This document shows, one piece after another, positions 23,054-32,680 of a stretch of DNA of 46,032 nucleotides. The first letter of the stretch is position 1. Each line of letters opens with the position of its first letter. The DNA comes from Nitrospira sp. CR1.2 (GTDB lineage: Bacteria > Nitrospirota > Nitrospiria > Nitrospirales > Nitrospiraceae). The notes under the pieces were generated by a model. The model saw only the letters and a list, made by a program, of their open reading frames with translations. It ran no database searches and was not told the origin of the DNA. A program made the translations under genes and the position numbers. The stretch lies in NCBI GenBank assembly GCA_014055495.1, contig WIAG01000028.1, forward strand, positions 1 to 46,032, given 5' to 3'.

Positions 23054-25368
23054 TGAAAGGACCAGCCGTGAACCATCACGCGTCTCTCCCCACCGCACCT
23101 CCGTTCCTCAGGAGCGGACCTGGACGCTTTATCAGCCTCCGGACCAAGTTCGTGCTGTTCTTCAGTCTGATCCTCGTCGTCACCTGCGCCGGCATGAGCT
23201 GGTATTTCATTCACAGCAAACGCGTCGCCATGACGGAACAGGTGCGGGACCTCGGGGTCATCCTGTCTAAAAACCTCGTGCACAATGTCCGCTACGGCAT
23301 CATCATCGAGGAACGAGCCATGCTCGAGCAATTCATGACCGGAGTTCTCGGCGTCGAAGAGGTGGTGTATGTACGGATCACCGGTGCCGACGGCCACGTG
23401 CTCGCAGAAAAAAGCAAAGGCACGTTGACGAGCCCGCTAGGGACCCGGCGTTCATCCGATCGCCCGTTCTACCCCAGCCTCGACATTGCAACCTCACTCA
23501 TTCGGGCGCCCGGTTCCGAGCCGACCATCACACATCTGCGGCTCACCGCCTCCGGGCCCCTTCCTGTTCGAGAAGGCGGCTCCGCGCTGTTCCTGTCGAG
23601 CTCCGGACTTCAGGAGGAGACGTTTTATGATTTTGCCCTCCCGGTTGTAAGACGATCCGAACCACGCCTCGAAGCGTTGGCCCTCCAGGAAGAGGAAACG
23701 CACAGCCCGCGTGTCGCCCAATCGACGCCGCAGGCGTTGGGAGTGGTCCAAGTCGGACTCACGGAAGTGCCGATGCAACGGGAACTTGCCCGCTCCTTGC
23801 GCACGTTTCTCCTGCTCACACTCGGCATCATGGCAACCGGCATACTGTGCACCAATTTACTCGCCCGCCGTATTATCACCCCGCTGTACAATCTTGCCGC
23901 CGGGGCGCGCAAAGTCAGCGAAGGAGACCTCTCCACCTTCGTGGTGCCGACCACGCAGGATGAAGTCGGGCAACTGACGGCACTCTTCAATCTCATGACG
24001 AGGTCCCTCCAGGAACGGGACCAGGCGATTTCGACGAACCTGGCAACCATTCGGCGACATGTCACGCAGTTGACCACCTTAAATCAGTCCAGCGCCGCGA
24101 TCACCTCCACATTAGACCTTGACCGCCTACTGTCCACCGTCCTGCAGTTGCTCAGCGCGAACCTGGGATTCGCCCGGATGGTACTGTTTTTGTGGGATAG
24201 CGAGCGAGGCGTCGCCACCGTAGGACAAATGCTGGGCATGCCCCCGGAAGCGGAGGAGGTTGCTCGACAACTGGAGATTCCCGTACGAGAGGACGCAGGC
24301 TTTGCCGCCGAACTCCTAATCCGGGGCAAACCCCTGTTCGTTCCGGATATCGAGCCCGTCGCCGATCGCATCTCTCCCGCTGTTCTCCCTTGGCTTCGTC
24401 AGGTGGGAATCTCCTCCTTCGTCGCCGCGCCACTGCGCAGCCAGCAACGGATCTTGGGATACCTGGGAGCAGACCGAGGAACCATCCCCTGCACCGAAGA
24501 GGACCTGGAGCTCTTGATGACGATCGCGAGCCATGTGGCGGTGGCGGTAGACAATGCGCGAGCCTATACCGAACTGGCCACACTCACGGAACACCTCGAA
24601 CGACGCGTCCAGGAGCGCACCCACGAGCTGCAGACTGTGAATGAACGTCTGCAGGATCACGATCAACGGCGATCGAAATTTGTGTCGGTCGCTTCGCATG
24701 AATTGCGTACCCCCATGACCTCGATCAAAGGTTTCATCGAGAACATGCTCGACGGGCTGACCGGGCAGCTTTCCGAACGGCAGACCCACTACCTGCAACG
24801 CGTCAAACATAACGTGGATCGATTGACCAGGATCATCAATCAACTCCTGGATTGGTCCCGGCTGGATGTCGGACGCGTCGACATCAAGCCCGAATCCCTG
24901 CAGGTGCACGAGTTCGTTCGGGATGTGGTGGAGAGCATTCAAACACTGGCCGCGGAGAAATCCATCGTGCTCGACGTACTGCCTTGCGACCAGGCCATCA
25001 CGGTGCGTGCCGACCGTGACAAGTTGGAGCAGATCATTTTCAACCTGGTCGGCAATGCCATTAAGTTCACTCCTCCTTCAGGGCACGTCACGGTCGGCTG
25101 CAGCATCTGCGACGCAACCTACGCGCAAGTGACGGTGACGGACACCGGGTGTGGAATTGCCCCGGATCAATTGCCGCATGTCTTTACCGAGTTCTCCAAG
25201 GTCGAGTCAGCCATGCCGACATCGCAAGGCGCGCAGCTTGGGCTGTTCATCACGAGAAGTCTGGTGACCTTACATGGCGGACAGATGTGTGTGGACAGCG
25301 AACTCGGTGTGGGAACGAGATTTTACTTCACGCTGCCGCTTGCCCATCCGCCACCATCGAAACCGTAA
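23053..25368 (+). CDS. Membrane sensor histidine kinase: HAMP, GAF, HisKA, HATPase
   Basis: 771 aa from ATG 23053, coupled to the binding protein by TGATG. The first membrane helix is at about 32-55 ('FVLFFSLILVVTCAGMSWYF') and an extracytoplasmic region of about 195 residues follows. The second helix is at about 255-275 and a HAMP domain follows ('ITPLYNLAAGARKVSEGDLS'). A GAF domain spans about 345-510, then a coiled coil. The phospho-acceptor is H549 in 'SVASHELRTP'; the ATPase has 'LEQIIFNLVGNAIKF', 'DTGCGIAP' and a G2 variant 'SQGAQLGLFI'. The G2 box keeps G-x-x-L-G-L but lacks the usual GTGLGL spelling. The signal probably enters through the periplasmic domain or the partner binding protein. 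The response regulator partner is not adjacent; the REC proteins flanking it are candidates. Confidence 0.85.
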   Translation: MKGPAVNHHASLPTAPPFLRSGPGRFISLRTKFVLFFSLILVVTCAGMSWYFIHSKRVAMTEQVRDLGVILSKNLVHNVRYGIIIEERAMLEQFMTGVLGVEEVVYVRITGADGHVLAEKSKGTLTSPLGTRRSSDRPFYPSLDIATSLIRAPGSEPTITHLRLTASGPLPVREGGSALFLSSSGLQEETFYDFALPVVRRSEPRLEALALQEEETHSPRVAQSTPQALGVVQVGLTEVPMQRELARSLRTFLLLTLGIMATGILCTNLLARRIITPLYNLAAGARKVSEGDLSTFVVPTTQDEVGQLTALFNLMTRSLQERDQAISTNLATIRRHVTQLTTLNQSSAAITSTLDLDRLLSTVLQLLSANLGFARMVLFLWDSERGVATVGQMLGMPPEAEEVARQLEIPVREDAGFAAELLIRGKPLFVPDIEPVADRISPAVLPWLRQVGISSFVAAPLRSQQRILGYLGADRGTIPCTEEDLELLMTIASHVAVAVDNARAYTELATLTEHLERRVQERTHELQTVNERLQDHDQRRSKFVSVASHELRTPMTSIKGFIENMLDGLTGQLSERQTHYLQRVKHNVDRLTRIINQLLDWSRLDVGRVDIKPESLQVHEFVRDVVESIQTLAAEKSIVLDVLPCDQAITVRADRDKLEQIIFNLVGNAIKFTPPSGHVTVGCSICDATYAQVTVTDTGCGIAPDQLPHVFTEFSKVESAMPTSQGAQLGLFITRSLVTLHGGQMCVDSELGVGTRFYFTLPLAHPPPSKP

Positions 25369-25410
25369 GCGCTTTCTTACACCGGCCATCGTCCTGCGCA
25401 TCCCCGTTCT

Positions 25411-25426
25411 GTATCCGATTCGATAA
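25411..25426. promoter_or_regulatory. Single operator-like dyad, weak match to the RHH-region sites
   Basis: GTATC-CGATTC-GATAA, nine of ten arm positions as in the two dyad pairs. There is no partner at 21 bp. It lies in the gap before the soluble kinase gene. Alone it could be chance. Confidence 0.25.
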
Positions 25427-25575
25427 TAGCCGCATTGTTTTGAGCAGATGTCTCCGGCCTGTTGCCGGCGGTGAACGGGCGTGACTCATGCCGCCCCTTG
25501 AGAATCAACAGGTTCACCCTGCGTATTGTGCCCTTCGAGCGTCACCCCACGGCACAGGGATTGCGGGTGTTGAAG

Positions 25576-28347
25576 ATGGCGATATTTTTTTTCACCGGCC
25601 AGCGCGGCCACACCGTGGACACCGCCATTCTCATTATCGACGACGATCCGGACATCCGTGAATCTCTGGGGGACCTGCTGCTTCACGAAGGCTACCTCGT
25701 TGAGAGCGTTGGGTGCGGAGAAGACGCGCTACTGCGGGCTCAACAGATGCGGTTTGACGCCGCGATTCTTGATATCCAATTGCCCGATCTCCACGGACTC
25801 TCCGTCCTGAAAATTCTCACCGAGTGGGATGCGTCACTCCCTGTCATCATCCTGACCGGCAATGCGACAGCGGACAATACCATCGGCTCTCTCGCCAAAG
25901 GTGCATTTGCCTATCTGACCAAACCGTACAGCTCCCTGGAACTCAAAGCCGTCCTTCGACGCGCCCTCTCGGTCAAAGGCCTCGCCGTGCGAGCGGCCCA
26001 TGTCGAACAGGCACTCCATGCCAGCGAAGAACGATTTCGTGCGTTAGTTGAATCGGCGACCGATGCCATCGTGCTGGCCGACCATGAGGGCCGGATCATG
26101 TGGTGGAACGGCGCGGCGGAACGCATGTTCGGATACAGCAAACCGGAGGCGCTTGGAGCTCCGCTCACGCTGATGATGCCGGAGCGATTTCGCGCCGGCC
26201 ACCAGAGCGGTATCGCCAGGCTCACACAAGGAGCGTCATCCACTCTCATCGGCAAGACCATTGAATTAGTGGGACTCACCAAAGCGGGAGAAGAGTTCCC
26301 GATCGAGTTGTCCCTGGCATCATGGCGCACACACGAGGGCGTGTTTTTCAGCGGCATCATTCGTAACATTCACAGGCGCAAACAGGCTGAAGAAGCCATC
26401 GTGCGCCTCAGCCACCAGAATGCGCTGATTTTGGACAGCGCCGGGGAAGGCATCTTCGGTGTGGATCTGGATGGACGCGCGACCTTCGTGAATGCCACCG
26501 CTGCACGGATACTGGGGTGGAACGCGGCCGAGCTCATCGGAAAGGCCTTGGCCCCGGTGGTCTCTACCAACGCCGACAAGGCCTGCACAGGCCCTCCGGA
26601 TCATTTTCTCCTCCAAGCCGCCATCCGCGACGGCGCCGTACACCGCATGGAGAACGACAACTTCAGGAGAAAAGACGGCTCGGGGTTCCCGGTTCAATAC
26701 GTCACCAGCCCCATCCGTGAACAGGGTCACCCGGTCGGTGCCGTGGTCGTCTTTCAGGACATCACGACACGGAAGCAACTGGAGAATCTGCAGCAGGCAC
26801 AACTGTCCATCAGCCACATTCTGGCGGCAGTCGGGACTCTCGAAGAAGCGATCCCGCAGTTGCTTCGCGTGACGGGCGAGATGGGGCCCTGGGACTTGAC
26901 GATCTTCTGGAAGCGGGACGCGTCCGGCGATAGACTCACCTGTCACGGAACCTGGCAACGCCCCTCCACTCGATGGGACGATTTCATCAGCCTTTGCCGA
27001 AACAGTGCCTTCCCTCCGGGGATGGACTTTCCCGGCCTCGCCTGGAGCGCGAAACTTCCGATCTGGATTCCCGATGTCCTGAGCGACGCCCGCTTCACCA
27101 GGACTCCGACCGCCTCCCGACTTGGCGTCCGCGGCGCGTGCATCATTCCTATTCGAACCGGCACGAATATCCACGGGGTCCTGGAACTATTCAGCGGCAT
27201 CCCTCGTGCGTCCGATCACCAGCTCATCCAGATCCTCGCCGATACGGGGATGAAGATCGGGCAATTCATCGATCGCGCCCAGGCCGGATCGGCCCTCAGA
27301 GCCGCCCACCAAATGACCCAGAATTTATTGGCCGGCCTGCCCGGTGCCATATTCCTGTGCGGACGAGATTTGCACATTCAGTATGCCAATAGCTTGGCGC
27401 ATCGATATTTTTCCCGAAACGGGGAATCCCTGGTCGGCCGTACCCTTGCCGAGTGCCTGGCTTGGACGAAGACTGCCACGCAGCATCTGGTTCAGGAATG
27501 GGCCACGCTGTCAACGGAATCGCTGCGCGACGCTCCCGAGCGTGAATGTGAAGTCGCCCAACGGCTCTATCGATACCGATTCTTCCCGGTCGCACCTTCG
27601 GGGTCCGCGCCCTACCAGCTCGGCATGGTGTTGTGGGATATCACCGATGACAAGCATCTGCAGGATCAGCTGATTCAATCGGAGAAGCTGACGAGTCTGG
27701 GGACCATGGTCTCCGGCATGGCTCATGAAATTAACAACCCGGCGCAGGCGATTCTCAGCATGGCCGAGTTGATCCAGGAGGAACAGGACCCGAGAGCGAT
27801 CAAGGAGTTTGCGGCCGACATCGTCGGCTACGCCCGCCATGTGTCCCACGTCGTGCGGGATTTTGCCGGATACGCTCGTTCAACCGGCACGGAGTGCGCG
27901 ACCGAAGTCGACGTGGCGGAGCGTCTGCTGGAAGCGGTCAAGATGGCTCGACGAGGGCCCCATTTCGGCTACGTCGACATCGTCACGCAATTCGATGCCC
28001 CCGTATTCCTGCGCGCGCACAAAGGGGAGATCGATCAGGTGTTCATCAACCTGATCAACAATGCCGTTCAAGCCATGAACGGCACAGGCCGCCTGACGTT
28101 AGCCACGGCGCAGGACGGCACCTGGATCCACGTGACCATCGCCGACACCGGTCCGGGAATTCCCGCCGCCGTGCGGCCGAAGATTTTTGATCCGTTCTTT
28201 ACGACCAATCCGCCTGGGAAAGGAACAGGGCTCGGCCTCAGCATCGTCCACAAGATCGTGACCCGGCATGCGGGAACTATTGTGGTCGACAGCCTTGAGG
28301 GCCAGGGGACGACCTTCCGATTGCGATTCCCGGCGCTGTCCGTATAA
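25576..28347 (+). CDS. Soluble REC-PAS-PAS-GAF-PAS sensor histidine kinase
   Basis: 923 aa from ATG 25576; TTG 25462 and GTG 25615 are in the same frame and the true start is uncertain. The receiver domain at about 15-130 has phospho-acceptor D66 ('AILDIQLPDLHG') and 'YLTKPY'. PAS1 and PAS2 follow, closely related to the first two PAS domains of the REC-PAS7 protein. A GAF-like region spans about 410-560 and a further PAS precedes the kinase core. The phospho-acceptor is H717 in 'GMAHEINNPAQ', of the NtrB-like class. The ATPase has 'INLINNAVQAM', 'DTGPGIP' and 'GTGLGLSI'. No membrane segment is seen, so it is cytoplasmic. A receiver at the N-terminus means its kinase activity may itself be controlled by phosphorylation from a neighbouring kinase. 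Confidence 0.85.
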   Translation: MAIFFFTGQRGHTVDTAILIIDDDPDIRESLGDLLLHEGYLVESVGCGEDALLRAQQMRFDAAILDIQLPDLHGLSVLKILTEWDASLPVIILTGNATADNTIGSLAKGAFAYLTKPYSSLELKAVLRRALSVKGLAVRAAHVEQALHASEERFRALVESATDAIVLADHEGRIMWWNGAAERMFGYSKPEALGAPLTLMMPERFRAGHQSGIARLTQGASSTLIGKTIELVGLTKAGEEFPIELSLASWRTHEGVFFSGIIRNIHRRKQAEEAIVRLSHQNALILDSAGEGIFGVDLDGRATFVNATAARILGWNAAELIGKALAPVVSTNADKACTGPPDHFLLQAAIRDGAVHRMENDNFRRKDGSGFPVQYVTSPIREQGHPVGAVVVFQDITTRKQLENLQQAQLSISHILAAVGTLEEAIPQLLRVTGEMGPWDLTIFWKRDASGDRLTCHGTWQRPSTRWDDFISLCRNSAFPPGMDFPGLAWSAKLPIWIPDVLSDARFTRTPTASRLGVRGACIIPIRTGTNIHGVLELFSGIPRASDHQLIQILADTGMKIGQFIDRAQAGSALRAAHQMTQNLLAGLPGAIFLCGRDLHIQYANSLAHRYFSRNGESLVGRTLAECLAWTKTATQHLVQEWATLSTESLRDAPERECEVAQRLYRYRFFPVAPSGSAPYQLGMVLWDITDDKHLQDQLIQSEKLTSLGTMVSGMAHEINNPAQAILSMAELIQEEQDPRAIKEFAADIVGYARHVSHVVRDFAGYARSTGTECATEVDVAERLLEAVKMARRGPHFGYVDIVTQFDAPVFLRAHKGEIDQVFINLINNAVQAMNGTGRLTLATAQDGTWIHVTIADTGPGIPAAVRPKIFDPFFTTNPPGKGTGLGLSIVHKIVTRHAGTIVVDSLEGQGTTFRLRFPALSV

Positions 28348-28367
28348 GGGCGTTCCGCGCGACCCCG

Positions 28368-29135
28368 TTAGGCCGGTGGACGCGAAGCGGAGGAATAGGC
28401 TCGCTTGAATACCGAACGCAGACCGAAGTAGGCGAAGGAATCTTTCAGATTGGAATAGAGTCGCTTCAACGGCCCCATATCGGGATTCGTGACATATTCC
28501 ATGGTCAACACGATCCGCTCCTCCTGTTCGCCAAGCGGCGTGACGGCATGCCAGAGTTTGTCACCGTTGAAAATCACCAGGTCGCCGGGAGCCGTGGCCA
28601 ATTCCATATGCACCGGCTGCTTACCCGGTACGTCCTTGAACAGGTCACAGACGAGGCGACAATGCTTGGAGTGATCGAGTAATCCCATCAGAATGGTGTA
28701 GCGCGCGCCTTTGTAGTAGGACGTGTCGTAGTGATACCCGATATGATCGCCGGCTTCCGTGTAGTAATAGAGCGCGCAAGAATGGGGATCGTTGTCCGGA
28801 CAGAGCAGCAGATTGACCTTGGTCAACCGGTTCAGCATCGCGCGGAAGGCCTCTGAGCGATAGAGCTCAATGAATTGCGGGGCCCGCTCCATCACCGCGT
28901 AGTAACTTACGCTGCCCCCCTTCTTATGCCCGGGAATGTAATTCCGGTTCAGCCCGGACTTGAGCCTGGTCGCCTGGGGAGCCAGCGCAGCCTCGACGAA
29001 CTCGCGCGGCAGAAACTGCGGGATGTACAGAAACTCGTTCTGGCTCCAATAGTCCCGCTCCAATCGATCGAGATCCAATACCGCGATCGCCCGCTCCACC
29101 GCTTCGGTCACGTCACTCACGCAAGCTTGGGTCAT
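28368..29135 (-). CDS. 2-oxoglutarate/Fe(II) dioxygenase-like protein
   Basis: 255 aa. The jelly-roll iron motif is visible as 'YHYDTS' (H-x-D), with the distal histidine in 'LWHAVTPLGEQEERIVLTM', where the Arg is well placed to bind 2-oxoglutarate. This pattern is like prolyl-hydroxylase/PhyH-type 2OG oxygenases. The N-terminus 'LDLDRLERDYWSQNEFLYIPQFLPREFVE' (in two parts: LDLDRLERDYWSQNEF and LYIPQFLPREFVE) is like a phytanoyl-CoA-type start. The minus-strand GAGGAG is close to the ATG. The gene converges on the kinase gene with a 20-bp gap and has no obvious operon partner. The substrate is unknown. Confidence 0.7.
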   Translation of the reverse strand: MTQACVSDVTEAVERAIAVLDLDRLERDYWSQNEFLYIPQFLPREFVEAALAPQATRLKSGLNRNYIPGHKKGGSVSYYAVMERAPQFIELYRSEAFRAMLNRLTKVNLLLCPDNDPHSCALYYYTEAGDHIGYHYDTSYYKGARYTILMGLLDHSKHCRLVCDLFKDVPGKQPVHMELATAPGDLVIFNGDKLWHAVTPLGEQEERIVLTMEYVTNPDMGPLKRLYSNLKDSFAYFGLRSVFKRAYSSASRPPA

Positions 29136-29249
29136 ACACTCCTCGCCAAATCCGGATTCACGATTTCCCGGTCATCATTGTGTCGTGTTTGCTGCTTGGG
29201 CTACCGAAGAACCGTTCGTTCACAGGAGACCTTTTTGACCATCCTGCTG

Positions 29250-29424
29250 GTCCGGATTATTCATGAATGCCGTCGCGAGGCATTCGAGGCTGAAGCCCGC
29301 CGGGGTTTCTCGCACGTGAGGCCGACGCTGGCGTACGGGCAGTCCGTCGAGGAGGCCGAACGAGAAAAACCCTGCCGGGCGAGAGAATCGGATGACGGAG
29401 CAGGCATTCATGAATAGCCCGGAC
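29250..29424. mobile_element. 175-bp palindromic MITE-like element
   Basis: The two ends, 29250-29271 and 29403-29424, are 22-bp inverted repeats agreeing at 20 positions; both contain TATTCATGAATGCC when read inwards. Interior segments also pair: CCCGCCGGGGTTT near 29299 with the complement of a CCCTGCCGGG segment near 29368. The whole element can therefore fold into a long imperfect hairpin. It has no transposase gene, so it would depend on one elsewhere. No target-site duplication is obvious. The right end abuts the lolA stop codon, TAG on the minus strand at 29424-29426, whose last base lies within the repeat. No other copy was seen in this window. Confidence 0.6.
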
Positions 29425-30146
29425 TAAGGGCGGCTGAGCACCGGCGCCCGTACGATTTCTACATCGGCGGGGGCCTTGAAATCAAATAGCTCGTCTTTCA
29501 GACCGCTGTTCGGCTTCAATTCGGAAAACTCAAACGTCGCGACATTGCCGCTGACCTCGTGGAGCGCGATGGTCTTGAGAAAGTAGGTTTTCGGCTGGAC
29601 CTCGATCACGATTTTCTGGATGGCCCGCTCTGGCTCGGCGCGGCCTTGCTTCGGCGTCAGCGACACCAGCGGAATGCCTCCGGCCCCCCGCTCCTTGGTC
29701 GCCAACGGCTCGATATCAAACTCCTCATCCAGCTTGGCCACTCCTTGCAATAACTGCAGCGGGGCTTGGGAAGCCGCCATATAGGTCAGCTTACCGACCA
29801 ACACCTGCTTATGCTCAGGCACATACATTTTGACGTCGTCTTTATTGACGTAGATTTCTTCCGTGGCCGGTTCGATATAGTCCCATCGCAGCCGACCGGG
29901 CTTCTTGATGTAGAAGTGGCCGGTCGAGATCACGGGGGTGGCAAACCCCTCGATGCGGGTCTTCTGTGTGAACGAGGCTTGGAGATCCTTGGTTTTTTCG
30001 TACCGCGCCTGAATCTTCTTCACCACCTCCTGCACTTCCTGCAACGCCTGGAGATCGACCGCCGGCTCATCCGGCTTTACCGGTTGCGCAAGCGCCGACA
30101 TTCCGGTCACAAGCATCCACATCAAGACGAACCAGATACGCATCAT
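29424..30146 (-). CDS. lolA: LolA-type outer membrane lipoprotein carrier
   Basis: 240 aa. A signal peptide ('MMRIWFVLMWMLVTGMSALAQ') precedes a mature periplasmic domain with family motifs 'QARYEKTKDLQASFTQ', 'GHFYIKKPGRLRWDY', 'VNKDDVKMYVPEHKQV' and a Lol-fold beta-sheet pattern. LolA carries lipoproteins from the inner membrane LolCDE complex to the outer membrane acceptor. Its ATG overlaps the ftsK stop by 4 bp (ATGA), so the two are co-translated. The 3' end abuts a MITE-like element. The C-terminus 'IVRAPVLSRP' looks normal. Confidence 0.85.
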   Translation of the reverse strand: MMRIWFVLMWMLVTGMSALAQPVKPDEPAVDLQALQEVQEVVKKIQARYEKTKDLQASFTQKTRIEGFATPVISTGHFYIKKPGRLRWDYIEPATEEIYVNKDDVKMYVPEHKQVLVGKLTYMAASQAPLQLLQGVAKLDEEFDIEPLATKERGAGGIPLVSLTPKQGRAEPERAIQKIVIEVQPKTYFLKTIALHEVSGNVATFEFSELKPNSGLKDELFDFKAPADVEIVRAPVLSRP

Positions 30147-32584
30147 GCCTCATCTCCACCAACTGGGCCGCGACGTCCCAACACTTCACGGCGGCCGTCA
30201 CGACCGGCCGCGCCGACCACGCCGTCCGCCTCCATCTGCTCGATCATGCGTGCCGCTCGCGGATATCCGACGCGCAGGCGACGCTGAATCAAGGAAGCGG
30301 AGGCCTGGCCCGTCGACAGCACCAGATCTTTTGCCTGTTCGTATACCTCGTCCTTGGCCTGTTCCTCTTCAGCCTCCTCCACCTTAAGGGACTGCAGCTC
30401 CCGGCAATAGGAGGGCAAGGCCTGTTTCTTGACAAATTCCACCACGCGGCGCACGTCGTCGTCCGACACAAAAGACCCGTGGATACGCATCAACTTCCCG
30501 GTCCCCGAAGCGAGGTACAGCATGTCGCCGCGGCCGAGCAGCGCCTCCGCGCCGTTGGCATCGAGAATCGTCCTCGAGTCCGTTTTGGAGGAGACTTGAA
30601 ACGCGATCCTGGCAGGAAAATTGGCCTTGATGAGGCCGGTCAAGACATCGACCGACGGCCGCTGCGTCGCCAGCACCAGATGGATGCCCGAAGCGCGGGC
30701 CATCTGAGCAAGACGGGCGATTTTATCCTCCACGTCTTTGGGGGCCACCATCATCAGATCGGCCAACTCGTCGATCATCACCATGATATAGGGCAACGGC
30801 TCCGGCGGAGTCGCCTTGATCGAATCTCTCGGCCCATTGTCGCCGGCCGGTTCCGCATCTTCCCCCTTCGACAGGCGTTCTTCCTCGGACAGAAAGGTCA
30901 ATTCGACCTGTTCGGGTTTGCCGGATTGCCAGACATCCGACACGGCGCCCTGCACCTCGGAAATGCGACGATTGTACGCGTCGATACTCCGTACCCCGGC
31001 CTCGGCCAACAGCTTGTACCGCCGTTCCATTTCCTGCACGACCCATCCCAACCCTCGCGCCGCAGACTTGGGATCGGTAATCACGGGGCGAAGCAGGTGT
31101 GGAATTCCATCGTAACTCTGGAATTCCAACATTTTGGGATCGATGAGGAGCAATTTTACTTCGTCCGGCCGCGCGCTGAACAGAATGCTGAGCAACATGG
31201 TATTGAGGCCCACACTCTTGCCGGCCCCGGTCGCGCCGGCCACCAGCAGATGCGGCATGGTTTTCAGATCGGCACAGACCGCACCGCCGAAAATGTCCTT
31301 CCCGAGCGCCAGACTCAGTTTCGAGCGCGAGCGTGAAAAGGCGTCGCTGGTGACGACCTCTTTCATGGACACCATTTCGCGATGCGGATTCGGCACCTCA
31401 ATGCCCACAACGGATTTTCCCGGCAAGGGCGCCACGATGCGCAGGCTGATGGCTTTGAGCGCGAGCGCCAAATCATCGGCCAAGTTTACGATACGCGCGA
31501 CCTTCGTACCGGGTGCCGGCTCGAATTCATACATGGTGACGACCGGCCCTGGGCGCACCTCCGTGACACGTCCATCGATCGCAAAACTTTTCAGGGCCTT
31601 GGTCAGAATTTCAGACTGTAATTTCAGTTCGTCGTCGCTGAGACGGGCGATGGGCCCGGAGGGGTCGCTGAGCAATTCCTGCGGATCGGGCAACACGTAG
31701 CCATCGGATACGGATGGGCTTGTCGCCACGGCCGGGGCGGACTCATCTGAGGCCGTCGCACGCTTTTCCACCTTCATCGGCGGCTGAATCTTCGGCGGAA
31801 TCACCGGAGCCGCAAGTTGCTCCACGGCCTCCGCCACCACCTGCACCTCGCGGTCCAGTTCCGGCTCCCCCATCTCGCGTGCGGGACGCGCGACCTTGAT
31901 ACGAGCCCGTTTCGGTGGAGCCGTCGGCTCTGCCTGCTTCGCCGGCCACTCCGGGATCAGCCCGACCATTCGTTCGCGAATCGCCGTCCACCAGTCCGGG
32001 AGTCGCTGCAGCAGGAGAGTCAACGACAGGGGCACCGTAAACAACAAGGCCACCATCAGGCCGGTCAAAATCACAATGTGCGCGCCGGTGGTCGCAAAAT
32101 AGCCGCGGATGCCGTCGGCCAGCACCTGACCGACGATCCCGCCGGCCAGGCCGCGATGGACCCATCCGCTTGAAATCGTCGGAACGGCCGTGACTTCCAA
32201 ATGCAGCAGCCCGCTCAGGAACACCATGGCGACCAAGCCGCTTCCGGCATGTCTGAGTCGCATGGTGAGCGGAATCGGCGTGAAACAGCGGGCACCGAGC
32301 AAGCCGAGGAGAATGGGAAAGAGATAGGCGGCACCGCCGACCAAAAAGAAACAGGCCGCCGCCGACAGCGCACCGACCGACCCGATCATGTTTTTGGGCT
32401 GAATACCGGCTGTTCCGGATGCTGCCATCGACTTGGCGTCGCCGGGAACAAACGACACCAGACTGAGCAGGATCAAGAGACCGGCGGCGATCAGGAGAAC
32501 CCCGATCACTTCACGCTTCACATGAGAGGGACGGGAAGGGGCTGAGCGGGCGTCACCGCGCTTTGCCGTGGTGGATACACCCAT
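30143..32584 (-). CDS. ftsK: FtsK/SpoIIIE-type DNA translocase
   Basis: 813 aa from ATG 32584; a TTG at 32632 would add 16 residues. Several N-terminal membrane helices ('VIGVLLIAAGLLILLSLVSF' and others up to residue about 195) are followed by a Pro/Ala-rich linker and the motor core. The Walker A motif 'GATGAGKSVGLN' is near residue 450, and the Walker B-type 'YIMVMIDELADLMM' follows. The C-terminal winged-helix gamma domain 'QASASLIQRRLRVGYPRAARMIEQM' (quoted in two parts: QASASLIQRRLRV and GYPRAARMIEQM) recognises KOPS-type sites and activates XerCD at dif. FtsK moves chromosome termini through the division septum. It is followed directly by lolA. Confidence 0.95.
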   Translation of the reverse strand: MGVSTTAKRGDARSAPSRPSHVKREVIGVLLIAAGLLILLSLVSFVPGDAKSMAASGTAGIQPKNMIGSVGALSAAACFFLVGGAAYLFPILLGLLGARCFTPIPLTMRLRHAGSGLVAMVFLSGLLHLEVTAVPTISSGWVHRGLAGGIVGQVLADGIRGYFATTGAHIVILTGLMVALLFTVPLSLTLLLQRLPDWWTAIRERMVGLIPEWPAKQAEPTAPPKRARIKVARPAREMGEPELDREVQVVAEAVEQLAAPVIPPKIQPPMKVEKRATASDESAPAVATSPSVSDGYVLPDPQELLSDPSGPIARLSDDELKLQSEILTKALKSFAIDGRVTEVRPGPVVTMYEFEPAPGTKVARIVNLADDLALALKAISLRIVAPLPGKSVVGIEVPNPHREMVSMKEVVTSDAFSRSRSKLSLALGKDIFGGAVCADLKTMPHLLVAGATGAGKSVGLNTMLLSILFSARPDEVKLLLIDPKMLEFQSYDGIPHLLRPVITDPKSAARGLGWVVQEMERRYKLLAEAGVRSIDAYNRRISEVQGAVSDVWQSGKPEQVELTFLSEEERLSKGEDAEPAGDNGPRDSIKATPPEPLPYIMVMIDELADLMMVAPKDVEDKIARLAQMARASGIHLVLATQRPSVDVLTGLIKANFPARIAFQVSSKTDSRTILDANGAEALLGRGDMLYLASGTGKLMRIHGSFVSDDDVRRVVEFVKKQALPSYCRELQSLKVEEAEEEQAKDEVYEQAKDLVLSTGQASASLIQRRLRVGYPRAARMIEQMEADGVVGAAGRDGRREVLGRRGPVGGDEA

Positions 32585-32680
32585 GCGGCGGATCGTAGCA
32601 CAGGGAAAATACCTTTTCAAACAAACGGGCAATGTTGCGTAGACCGATCAGATGCTGCCCAGCCCTAGGCACCATCTCGA

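Noticed and set aside
29220-29417. Small frames on both strands inside the 175-bp element
   Set aside because: They follow the palindrome and do not resemble any protein; the MITE explanation fits better.
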